Shown here: in pieces, positions 26,160-33,685 of the stretch
Numbering within the stretch: position 1 is the stretch's first letter
Layout of the letters: each line of letters begins with the position of its first letter
From: Armatimonadota bacterium
Lineage (GTDB): Bacteria > Armatimonadota > UBA5829 > JAUSEB01
Length of the DNA: 41,564 nucleotides
Direction of reading: 5' to 3'
NCBI GenBank assembly: GCA_030649165.1
Contig: JAUSGG010000009.1
Location: forward strand, 1-41,564
The notes under the pieces: model-generated
Told to the model about the DNA's origin: nothing
Databases searched by the model: none
Seen by the model: only the letters and a program-made list of their open reading frames with translations
Made by a program: the position numbers and the translations under genes

Positions 26160-26225
26160 TGGAGTGCGGCGGCTCGACGCCGCTTTAGTATCCGTACCAA
26201 AGCGATGTCAAACCGCCGCACTCCA
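26160..26225. repeat. MITE with TGGAGTGCGGCGG ends
   Basis: A 13-bp perfect terminal inverted repeat, TGGAGTGCGGCGG...CCGCCGCACTCCA, surrounds CTCGACGCCGCTTT and AAAGCGATGTC. A half copy (AAGCGACATC...TGTCGCACTCCA) follows at about 26247-26274. A second full element is at 30307-30378. Confidence 0.75.
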
Positions 26226-26276
26226 AGAAGCACAGTCATCTCCGGAAAAGCGACATCAAGATGTCGCACTCCAAAG

Positions 26277-27209
26277 TTAAGCTCCCGGCTTGGCGAAATC
26301 GTGCCTGCCGAAACGCATGTGGCACGTCGCGCAAGTCGCGCCGGCCGGAGCCAAAGGAGCGTGAGTCTTCATATCCTTATTGGTATGGCAGCCGGCGCCG
26401 GTGCACAGCTCAACGATGGGCTTGCGGAGCTGCGTCGGCTGAGTCGTGTTCGCGCCGTGCGGCTCGTGGCACTTAACGCAGGTGACTCCCGCCGGCCCAG
26501 CGTGCTTGCTCGTCTTCCATTCCGAGTACTGCTGGTTGCGGCCCGCCGTCTTAGGCTGCGCGTCGATAAACGCCTGGGCCAGATCACCGCCGGGCTTATA
26601 GGTGATCGGGAACGCGTAGGCCTTCGTAGTATCGGTACCCTTGGAATGGCACTGCCCGCAGACCATAGCTTCCTTGTCCGGCGTCAGTTTCTTCGGGTTG
26701 ACGATCTTCGTCTTATCGGCCAAGTGCGCCGAACCGGGGCCGTGACAGGCATCGCAGTTCACGCCTTCTTCCGCCCACGTGGCTTTGGCGGCGTCATAGC
26801 CGGTCACGTGACAGCCGATGCACTGTGTCTTGGCGTCCTGGACGCTCGTCGTGACCCACTTCTTTTCCGTGACGCTCCACTCCGCGGGCAGGGTCTTCAT
26901 GTCGGCGCCGATGTACGCCTGGCCCCTCTTGCCGACGCCCAGCACGTACTTGATGTCCGCCGCTTTGACCGGAGAATTGGCGTCACATACGGCAACGACG
27001 GCCGCGGGATTCTTGGCGGCATCCTGCAGGGCCTTCGGGTGCGCAATCTTATCGAAGCCCTGGACGATGGCCGGGTGCATCGCCGTATGACACATCTTGC
27101 AGGTTTTCGAAGCCTTGTAATCCTGCGCGAACGAGGCTCCAACAAGCAGCAGTCCAAACGCGCAGATCAGCGCTGCGACGATTACTGCTCTTAGTTTGAG
27201 ACTTACCAT
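26277..27209 (-). CDS. Periplasmic heptahaem-type cytochrome c
   Basis: A 310-residue exported cytochrome. A signal peptide (VSLKLRAVIVAALICAFGLLLVGASFAQ) is followed by six CxxCH sites (CKMCH, CIGCH, CDACH, CGQCH, CVKCH, CATCH) and one unusual CTGAGCH (C-x4-CH). CDACHGPGSAHL resembles the cytochrome c554/NrfB-like haem environments. ATG 27209 is chosen because AAGGAGG lies upstream and the signal peptide then starts normally; the frame is open ten more codons to 27239. It is the most downstream member of the cytochrome cluster and could accept electrons from the larger cytochromes. Confidence 0.85.
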   Translation of the reverse strand: MVSLKLRAVIVAALICAFGLLLVGASFAQDYKASKTCKMCHTAMHPAIVQGFDKIAHPKALQDAAKNPAAVVAVCDANSPVKAADIKYVLGVGKRGQAYIGADMKTLPAEWSVTEKKWVTTSVQDAKTQCIGCHVTGYDAAKATWAEEGVNCDACHGPGSAHLADKTKIVNPKKLTPDKEAMVCGQCHSKGTDTTKAYAFPITYKPGGDLAQAFIDAQPKTAGRNQQYSEWKTSKHAGPAGVTCVKCHEPHGANTTQPTQLRKPIVELCTGAGCHTNKDMKTHAPLAPAGATCATCHMRFGRHDFAKPGA

Positions 27210-27317
27210 CAGAGAAATCGACCTCCTTAATATATCCATTGTTCATTACCGCACAAGTCTAAATGCCGAACGGCATCACCTCCTAAAGTACAACGTCACG
27301 CGCTCTGAAAAGTAACG

Positions 27318-27433
27318 GACTGGTTGTTGGTTGTTAGTTGTTGGTTGTCAGTTGACGGTTGACAGATCGGTCCGATCGGTCGGATCAGTCGGATTCCCCT
27401 CCACACCTTCACAGCTAAAACCCTAAGACCTTC
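27318..27433. repeat. Tandem micro-repeats between cytochrome genes
   Basis: GGTTGTTGGTTGTTAGTTG-type 7-mers (27318-27365), then TCGGTCGGATCAGTCGGAT 9-mers (27366-27396), then TAAAACCCTAAGACC (27416-27433). The order 9-mer array then CCCTAA-type array matches the other composite repeats. Confidence 0.6.
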
Positions 27434-27461
27434 CCCGTAGTCTACCCGCCTCCGCCGTTTC

Positions 27462-28370
27462 CTATCCCGATCCGTGGCAGCGCGAGCAGAACTCCTGCTT
27501 GCTGTGACACTTGAAACAGGGCGACCCCTCCGCAAGGCTCGCGCCCTTGCTCTTGTGCTCCATCATCCAGCCATCGGGATGCGGCATCGCCGTGCCGTGG
27601 CAGGAGTCGCAGAACCTGGCCTTGTCGTGACAACTCTCGCACGAAGCCACGTCCGGCTTGGCGGTCTTGCCGTGCGCCTTGGCCCAGTCCGCGGCGGAGT
27701 GCGATGACGGCCGCGGCGACGCCCCGGCGTGACACTTCTTGCACAGGTCGCCCTTAGGCGCCGTCAAAAGCTTCGGATTGCCGCTTCCGTGCGGAGTGTG
27801 GCACGAGGAGCACATCAGACCATTCGGCAGCTTGTGGTGCTTCCCCTCCTTGGCGCTCTGCCAAGTCCCCTGGTGACAGGGCCGGCAGACTTCCGCGGGC
27901 GGGCGTTTCAACAGCGTCTTCTGATCTACGGGCCTGTGGGGGTCGTGGCACAGGAGGCACGTCATCCCGGTTTTTCCATGGGCGCCGGCGTTCCACAACT
28001 CCGCTTTGACCTTGGGACGGTGGCACTTGAGACAAATGGCGTTAGTCGTCTTAGGATCGATATTGTCAAAACTGATGATCTTCTTGCGGTTGCCGGACAC
28101 ATGGGCGGCTCCGGGTCCATGGCACGCTTCGCAGCCGCCTTCCCCGGTTTTCTTGGCCCCCGCGATGAGCCGCTTGCTGTGAGGCAGGGTCGCCCAGTTC
28201 TTGGCGAACTTGATGTGGCACTTCAAGCACACTTTATGGCCAACATAACCGGCTGACACGGCGGCGGGTTTGGCCGGGCCGGCCGTCATCCCCACGCCGC
28301 AAAGCGCGGCCGCGAGCGTCGCCGCGACGGTGAGTCCTCTAATGGCAGTTCGAACAATACTTCTTCTCAT
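27462..28370 (-). CDS. Eleven-haem cytochrome c, DmsE/MtrA-like
   Basis: A 302-residue exported cytochrome with 11 CxxCH motifs. The first seven follow the DmsE/MtrA decahaem pattern (VCLKCH, then GCEACHGPGAAHVSG, CLKCH, TCLLCHDPH, CRPCH, MCSSCHTPHGSG, LCKKCH). The last four (CESCH, CDSCH, CFKCH, CSRCH) are in closely spaced pairs like those of the 28-haem protein. MtrA-type proteins carry electrons across the periplasm or through a porin. ATG 28370 is preferred to TTG 28409; it overlaps the 3' end of the upstream cytochrome gene by 32 bases in another frame. The signal peptide is RSIVRTAIRGLTVAATLAAA. Confidence 0.83.
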   Translation of the reverse strand: MRRSIVRTAIRGLTVAATLAAALCGVGMTAGPAKPAAVSAGYVGHKVCLKCHIKFAKNWATLPHSKRLIAGAKKTGEGGCEACHGPGAAHVSGNRKKIISFDNIDPKTTNAICLKCHRPKVKAELWNAGAHGKTGMTCLLCHDPHRPVDQKTLLKRPPAEVCRPCHQGTWQSAKEGKHHKLPNGLMCSSCHTPHGSGNPKLLTAPKGDLCKKCHAGASPRPSSHSAADWAKAHGKTAKPDVASCESCHDKARFCDSCHGTAMPHPDGWMMEHKSKGASLAEGSPCFKCHSKQEFCSRCHGSG

Positions 28371-30282
28371 GGCACCTGAAACAGATAGAGTTCTGGGAGA
28401 AATCGGCAACCTTTTTGTGTCCGGTCAGCGTCCAGTTCGCGGGATGCGGCATGGCCGTCTTATGACAGTTCGAGCAGAATCCTTCACGGTGGCACGTAAG
28501 GCACGACTTCGAGCCGCCGCGCGCTTGCTTGCCGTGGGCGAGTTTCCACTGCTGGTTGTGCGACGCGGGTTTTACCTTGCCCGACCTGTGGCAATTGTCG
28601 CAGTGCGACTTATTATGGCAGAAACTGCAATGGTTCGGGTCCTTACGCGCTTTGATCTTGTGATTCCTCATCCAGGAAAGGTTGTGCGACGAAGGCCGCG
28701 CGTTGCGGTGACACGAGACGCACAGACCCTTGGTATGACAATTGGAACAGACGGCGGTCGGCCGATCGGCGAACGAACCGTGCTGGGAAATCCAGTTCTC
28801 GTTATGAGACGTCGGCCTGCTCGCCCGATGACAGGCGTTGCAGAACATAGTGTCGTGGCATCTGTCGCAGAGACCCCGGTTTTCCTTAGCGGCCTTACGA
28901 TGCTGCGCGCGCCACGTGCTCGGATGAGGCATCTGCAACCCGTGGCATCGAGCGCACGCCTCCTTCTCGTGGCACACCTTGCAGGGGGCGTCGCTCCTGG
29001 ACGCGTCAACTGCGTGAAGCCTGCCCCAGTTGACGTTGTGCGTGGCCGGCCTGCGCGTCCGGTGACAGCTCATGCAGAAGTCGGGCTTGTGGCACGTGAC
29101 ACAGGTTCCGGCCGACGAGCTGACCCTCTGCCCGTGATTGTGGAGCCAGCCCGCGCCTGAGTGCGACAGCGGGACCTTGTTCGAGTGGCATCCGATGCAG
29201 AACTGTTCGGCGTGGCAGGTCTTACAATTGCCGGGCCTGCTTTTTGCCTGGCCGGGATGGCGCTGCAGCCAGTCAGCCGGGTGCTCCTTGTACCGCTTGT
29301 GGCAGTCGTTGCAGAAGCTTCCGTGGTGGCATTTGTCGCAGGCTTGAGGATCGTCTCGGAATACGTTCGGGTGTTTCGAGATCCAGTCCATCGCATGGGC
29401 GCGTCTGATCTTGTGACACTCGCCGCAGAAGGTTTCCTGGGTCTCTTTGGCGTGGCACACGGCGCAGCGTTCCGGGTCTCTTTTGAACTCCCGCGGATGC
29501 GTCGGCAGCCACTTCGCGGGATGCGGTGTGGCAAGCCTGTGGCAGCTATCGCAGAAGTCTTTCTGATGGCACCTAACGCACGCGTGCGAATCCTTCGACT
29601 CCTGCTTGTGCCCCTCGACCCACTCAGGACTGAACGGCGTCACCTTACGCTCGCCAAGCGTCTCGTGACACAGGCCGCAGTGGTTGCGCGCCTTCTTGCC
29701 GTCGTGGCACTTGAAGCACGTCGTCATGGACGGGGTGTTCTTCGTTGCAGCGTTTTGGCCGTGAACGACGCGGTCGTGGCAGAACGTGCACTCTATGCCG
29801 CGGTCCCAGTGTTTCCGGTGGCTTATCTTAAGGCCGTGGTAGACGACGGTCTCCCTCGTCTCCGGGTGGCATTTTCTGCAGTTGACATCCGGCACGTGAC
29901 CCTGGATCGCGCTGGGTTTGACGTCGGCCTGCATGTGAACGTAGATCTGACGCAGCGCGGACGTCTTTGTCTTGACCATGTTCACGATGCCCGGCATGAC
30001 GTGGCAGTCTTCGCACCCGACGTTCTTGTGCGAAGACACGTTCCATGTCTTATAGTGCTGGCTCATCTCGTGACAGGATGTGCAGAATACGGGCTCGTTG
30101 GAATGTCGGAATCCGGCGTACGCCCCGCCGAGGGCCACGAGCGCCGTCAATACGATAGCGCCTGTGCCGACCTGCCACCGCGTGCGGGGGATTCTGCGAG
30201 GCTTGGTCCAAATCTCCCAGAATCTCTGTCTGTTGATCTTCCGCAGCGCCGTTCTCAGGCGCGCCAATCTACCTATCCGCAT
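28339..30282 (-). CDS. Giant 28-haem cytochrome c with NapC/NrfH-like N-terminus
   Basis: A 647-residue protein. An N-terminal basic stretch and one transmembrane helix (about 38-60) lead into EPVFCTSCHEMSQHYKTW, the NapC/NrfH/NirT signature, with VGCEDCH next. I count 28 CxxCH motifs in all. From about residue 225 onward they come in pairs six to eight residues apart (for example CKTCHAEQFCIGCH), repeated about every 40-48 residues with PxSHxxxW-type spacers, ending in CSNCH at the stop. This is a membrane-anchored linear haem array, expected to take electrons from quinol through the NapC-like part and carry them over a long distance. A MITE lies just upstream of its start. Confidence 0.88.
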   Translation of the reverse strand: MRIGRLARLRTALRKINRQRFWEIWTKPRRIPRTRWQVGTGAIVLTALVALGGAYAGFRHSNEPVFCTSCHEMSQHYKTWNVSSHKNVGCEDCHVMPGIVNMVKTKTSALRQIYVHMQADVKPSAIQGHVPDVNCRKCHPETRETVVYHGLKISHRKHWDRGIECTFCHDRVVHGQNAATKNTPSMTTCFKCHDGKKARNHCGLCHETLGERKVTPFSPEWVEGHKQESKDSHACVRCHQKDFCDSCHRLATPHPAKWLPTHPREFKRDPERCAVCHAKETQETFCGECHKIRRAHAMDWISKHPNVFRDDPQACDKCHHGSFCNDCHKRYKEHPADWLQRHPGQAKSRPGNCKTCHAEQFCIGCHSNKVPLSHSGAGWLHNHGQRVSSSAGTCVTCHKPDFCMSCHRTRRPATHNVNWGRLHAVDASRSDAPCKVCHEKEACARCHGLQMPHPSTWRAQHRKAAKENRGLCDRCHDTMFCNACHRASRPTSHNENWISQHGSFADRPTAVCSNCHTKGLCVSCHRNARPSSHNLSWMRNHKIKARKDPNHCSFCHNKSHCDNCHRSGKVKPASHNQQWKLAHGKQARGGSKSCLTCHREGFCSNCHKTAMPHPANWTLTGHKKVADFSQNSICFRCHEKKYCSNCH

Positions 30283-30306
30283 CAGACCTGTCCGCCCCCG
30301 ATCATT

Positions 30307-30378
30307 TGGAGTGCGGGAACTTGTTCCCGCTTTTGCGCACGGTTCGCAGCCAAAGCGGCGATGAATCGCCGCACTCCA
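30307..30378. repeat. MITE with TGGAGTGCGG ends (second copy)
   Basis: TGGAGTGCGG and CCGCACTCCA form a 10-bp terminal inverted repeat around GAACTTGTTCCCGC and AAAGCGGCGATGAATCG. It sits in the gap between the second cytochrome b gene and the 28-haem gene. Confidence 0.75.
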
Positions 30379-30441
30379 CCCAGGAGCATTCTCTTTCCGA
30401 AATAACCCTCGATGATTTCAGCTTCGACCAAGCGTGAACTC

Positions 30442-31377
30442 TTACTTGCCGCCCGTAGGATTGGGGATCTTGCCATTGCCGTCCTCCACCAGACTCGCGG
30501 CGATCATCTCTTCGTATTCAAGAGGATGATGGCTCATCATTTTAGACTTCGTTATTTTGCCGGTCAGCCAGGTCTTGCTCATCGGGAAGCAATCCGGACT
30601 GAGATGAACGTTATAGAAATGCCAGACAATAATCGCCAACGTGGCGAGCAGGGCCTCGTCGCTGTGGGCCTCGCGCGCCATGTCCACGGCGAACTTAGGG
30701 AGCAGACGCATAGTGGCGTCCTCGAACCACAGCATCAACCCGGACGTGATCATGACCACCATGCCCCAGTACACGGCCCAGTAGTCGAACTTCTCGATGT
30801 AGCTGAAGCGGCCGAACCGCGCTCCCTGTTTGGCCAGACCGAGGAAGTAACGAACGTTCCCGATAACGTCGAAGACGTCCTTCGGCTTGGGAATGAGCTG
30901 GCGAAACTCGCGCCGCCCCTCGGCGGTCAGCGTGATATAGCACATGTGGGCGACGCCTACGATAATGAGAAGCGTCGCTCCGATCCGGTGGAGCAGCCCG
31001 CTGGCCGGCACCCCGCCCAGGATCGAGAAGAAGAACGCCGCCCAGTGCGTGTTCGGGAACTTCAACGGCAGCCCCGTCAGGATCAGGATGATACAACTGC
31101 TGAACAGTAGAATGTGCTGTATCCGGAACTTCAGGCTGAAGCGCTCGATCTCTTCCTCTTTGGCCTGCGCGGCGGTCGGGGTCTTGCGCGCCGCGGCCCT
31201 GGCCTTCACGGCCCTGGACAACCGCTGCCTCATCTCCGCCGCAAGCTGCTCCCTTATCTCTCGCTCCGCCTCCGCGACGACTTCGGCGTCCGCGAGCGAC
31301 TGAAGCTCCCGTGCAGTCGAGGCCATCTGCTCGTCAAGGCTCCGACGTTCGTTTTCCGGTTTCTTTGAGCCGGCCAT
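30442..31377 (-). CDS. Cytochrome b/b6-type membrane subunit with coiled-coil N-terminus
   Basis: A 311-residue di-haem-type cytochrome b. Residues 1-85 are charged and helical (repeated Glu/Arg/Ala), probably a cytoplasmic coiled coil, which its paralogue lacks. Four transmembrane helices follow, with candidate haem-ligand histidines in RIQHILLF, GLLHRIGA, VAHMCYIT and IVWHFYNVHL. The C-terminus FPMSKTWLTGKI...HPLEYE is shared with the neighbouring cytochrome b. Its expected role is to oxidise menaquinol and pass electrons to the multihaem partners. Start ATG 31377 has GAGGAG ten bases upstream; GTG 31395 is an alternative. Confidence 0.82.
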   Translation of the reverse strand: MAGSKKPENERRSLDEQMASTARELQSLADAEVVAEAEREIREQLAAEMRQRLSRAVKARAAARKTPTAAQAKEEEIERFSLKFRIQHILLFSSCIILILTGLPLKFPNTHWAAFFFSILGGVPASGLLHRIGATLLIIVGVAHMCYITLTAEGRREFRQLIPKPKDVFDVIGNVRYFLGLAKQGARFGRFSYIEKFDYWAVYWGMVVMITSGLMLWFEDATMRLLPKFAVDMAREAHSDEALLATLAIIVWHFYNVHLSPDCFPMSKTWLTGKITKSKMMSHHPLEYEEMIAASLVEDGNGKIPNPTGGK

Positions 31378-31422
31378 TCTACTAGAGCTCCTCACAGTAG
31401 TACATCACAAGTCTTGCCGCGT

Positions 31423-31570
31423 GATCCCATCCCAACCCTCCCCTGAATGGGGAGGGAGCGCGCAAATCCCCCCTCCTCTTAGGAGGGGGTTAGGGGGAGG
31501 TCACTCATACCTCAGCGCTCAGTCCTGAATCCCTTACAACCCTACAAACCTAAGACCCTAAGACCCTTTT
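31423..31570. repeat. Repeat cluster between the two cytochrome b genes
   Basis: CCAACCCTCCCC/GGGGAGGG and CCCCCTCCT/AGGAGGGGG palindromes (31423-31506, inverted copy at 36686-36760) are followed by CCCTTACAAC, CCTAAGACC units (31530-31570), placed directly after the stop of the downstream-transcribed cytochrome b gene. Confidence 0.6.
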
Positions 31571-31573
31571 CCC

Positions 31574-32257
31574 TCAGTCCTCAGTCCTTCCGACGATCTT
31601 CTCGTACTCCAGCGGATGGCGCTCCTTGAGCTCATGCTCGCTGATGCGTCCCGTAAGCCAGACCTTGCTCATCGGGAAGACCTCGGGGTTCAAGTGGACG
31701 TGGTACAAGTGCCATATCACTATCGCCAGGAAGGCCAGAACGGCTTCGTAACTGTGCACGATAGTCGTAACGTCCATCAGCCACTTCGGCAGAACCATCA
31801 TCGCCTGGTCCTCGAACCAGAGTATGAGACCCGTAAGAACCATCACAAAGGAGCCCCAACCCATAGCCAGGTACTCGAACTTTTCGATGAAGTTGAACCG
31901 GCCGAACCGGGGCTTTTGCATCGACAGCCCGATGTAGTACCTGAGCATGCCGATCATATCTTTGATATCTTTGACGCCGGGGATCATCTCGCCGAAATCG
32001 TCGCGACCTCTCCGGCTGTAGAGCACGTAGAAGGCGTGATAAACGCACACGCCGATCAACATCAGCGCCGCCACGCGATGCAGCGCCGCGCGGACCGTCA
32101 TCCCGCCCATAGACTGTACGACCGCGCGAGACGCCGGGGATTCCGCGAATAACACCGGCATCCCGGTTATTATCAGCAGGATGAAACTGGTCATAAGGAC
32201 TATGTGCTGGATTCGCTGGCTCAGGCTGAACCGCTCGAAATACCGCATCTCTTCCAT
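31574..32257 (-). CDS. Cytochrome b/b6-type membrane subunit
   Basis: A 227-residue four-helix cytochrome b. Candidate haem ligands lie in RIQHIVLM, ALHRVAAL, CVYHAFYVL, VHSYEAVL and IWHLYHVHL. The C-terminus FPMSKVWLTGRI...HPLEYE matches its paralogue at 30442. Its ATG shares one base with the stop of the preceding 11-haem cytochrome (TGATG) and has GGAGG eight bases upstream, so the two are translationally coupled and likely form one quinol-oxidising complex. A longer open frame upstream (to 32671) is out of frame with the cytochrome it overlaps and is spurious. Confidence 0.88.
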   Translation of the reverse strand: MEEMRYFERFSLSQRIQHIVLMTSFILLIITGMPVLFAESPASRAVVQSMGGMTVRAALHRVAALMLIGVCVYHAFYVLYSRRGRDDFGEMIPGVKDIKDMIGMLRYYIGLSMQKPRFGRFNFIEKFEYLAMGWGSFVMVLTGLILWFEDQAMMVLPKWLMDVTTIVHSYEAVLAFLAIVIWHLYHVHLNPEVFPMSKVWLTGRISEHELKERHPLEYEKIVGRTED

Positions 32258-33528
32258 CACCGAGCCCTCCCGCCGCGTTTTCGCACTCTGGAGAATATGT
32301 CCAGCAGTATATAAAGAGCAAACGACCCTATCAAGCCGACGATGAAAACGGTGTAGAATATCCGGACCCAGTACACTCCCTTGTCTCTTTTCTCGCTCGG
32401 CTCCAGGTGGACGCTTCCCTTGGCGAAATTCTCGCCGGCGCCCGGATGGCACTTGCCGCAGGTCCTGGGCAGATTGCGCTTGTTGGTCATCGAATGCGGA
32501 TCGCTCGACGGCAGAATGCCGTGCGAGCCGTGGCAGGTCGCGCAGTTCGCGACCGTGGTCTCGCCGAACTTGTTCGCCACCCCGTGGTAGCTGCCGATAT
32601 ACGTCTTGAGCCGGTGGGCCGGCAGCCCGAATCGCTTCTGGACGCCCGCGCTTTCGTGACACTTGGAGCAAGTGGCGACTACGTGAGTCGGATAAACGCT
32701 CGACCCCGGCTCGGTTGGCCGCTCGATACCGTGCTCGCCGTGGCAGTTCGTGCAGACTGGAGCGTCCTTGACGCCTTGAGCTACGGCCCTGCCGTGGATG
32801 CTCTTCTTATATTCCTCAAGTATCTTCTTGTGGCACCTGCCGCAAGTTCCCGGAATGTGTTTCTTGTTCACGGTAGACATGGGATCCGCCGCGGCTTTGA
32901 TCGTATGCCCGCCGTGGCAGTCCGTGCACACGGCGGCCGCGATCAGCCCCTGGCCGCTTACCGCCTTGCCGTGCACGCTTTTTTCGTAGAGCTGGTATGG
33001 CCGCTTGACCGGTATCTTGTGCTTTCTCGCCATGCCGGCGTCACTGTGGCACTTGCCGCACGTGTCCGGAATGTTGGCTCGGTAGATGGAGGACCTGGGG
33101 TCGGTATGCGCCCGGATATCGTGTTCTCCGTGGCAATTCTTGCACCTGGGAGCGTCTTTGTCGCCGCGTTTCACCGCTCTGCCATGGACGCTGTCCGCAT
33201 ATTCGGTCATCGGACCGATGTTCGGAGCGCCCATCGGATTTCCCATGAAGTGGCAGCCGCTGCATTTCACGGGAACCGCGGACCTCTTGTGCGGGAAGGT
33301 CTGGCCTCGCATATCGATATGGCAATCCGTGCAAAGCCTCGCGCCGTGGACCGATTGTCTGAAAGCCTGATCGTCGATATGCAGCGAGATGACGGACCCG
33401 TCCGGCAGCCTCTTGCTCAGACCCGGAGCGCCATGACACATCAGGCACTTAGCATTGTCCGCCGCGAGCGCCGGCCCGGCAAACACCGTCACTATCAGGC
33501 AAACGAGCAGCAGCCTCCCTGGTTTCAT
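32257..33528 (-). CDS. Eleven-haem membrane-anchored cytochrome c
   Basis: A 423-residue cytochrome. A signal peptide (MKPGRLLLVCLIVTVFAGPALA) is followed by 11 CxxCH motifs in repeats of the form CxxCHGEHxI...SSVY...TCGKCH...S(V/I)HG, and a single C-terminal transmembrane helix (about 388-410) with a basic cytoplasmic tail. It is a tandem paralogue of the nine-haem gene upstream; both share SYHGVANKFG and NKRNLPRTCGKCHPGA-type sequences. Coupling to the cytochrome b gene suggests that the helix docks onto that subunit. Confidence 0.88.
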   Translation of the reverse strand: MKPGRLLLVCLIVTVFAGPALAADNAKCLMCHGAPGLSKRLPDGSVISLHIDDQAFRQSVHGARLCTDCHIDMRGQTFPHKRSAVPVKCSGCHFMGNPMGAPNIGPMTEYADSVHGRAVKRGDKDAPRCKNCHGEHDIRAHTDPRSSIYRANIPDTCGKCHSDAGMARKHKIPVKRPYQLYEKSVHGKAVSGQGLIAAAVCTDCHGGHTIKAAADPMSTVNKKHIPGTCGRCHKKILEEYKKSIHGRAVAQGVKDAPVCTNCHGEHGIERPTEPGSSVYPTHVVATCSKCHESAGVQKRFGLPAHRLKTYIGSYHGVANKFGETTVANCATCHGSHGILPSSDPHSMTNKRNLPRTCGKCHPGAGENFAKGSVHLEPSEKRDKGVYWVRIFYTVFIVGLIGSFALYILLDIFSRVRKRGGRAR

Positions 33529-33584
33529 ATCATCTCCTAACCCGGCCTGGCCGGAACCAAGTCAATCACGAAAGCACGAACAAG

Positions 33585-33685
33585 GAGTCGAAAGAGTCGG
33601 ACGAGTCGAAGGAGTCGAAGGTGGTTTCCCCCCTCTCACTCCGACCCTTATAACCCTTATAACCCTTATAACCCTAAAACCCTAT
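33585..33685. repeat. Composite micro-repeat, clearest copy
   Basis: Four GAGTCGRAN units (33585-33620), a 22-base spacer, then four CCCTTATAA/CCCTAAAA units (33643-33685). The stop codon of the nine-haem gene (TAG, 33682-33684) is the first TAGGGTTTTAGGG unit read on the minus strand. Confidence 0.75.

Noticed and set aside
32258-32671. N-terminal extension of the cytochrome b frame
   Set aside because: It is the out-of-frame shadow of the 11-haem cytochrome gene; the true ATG at 32257 has GGAGG and a one-base stop overlap.
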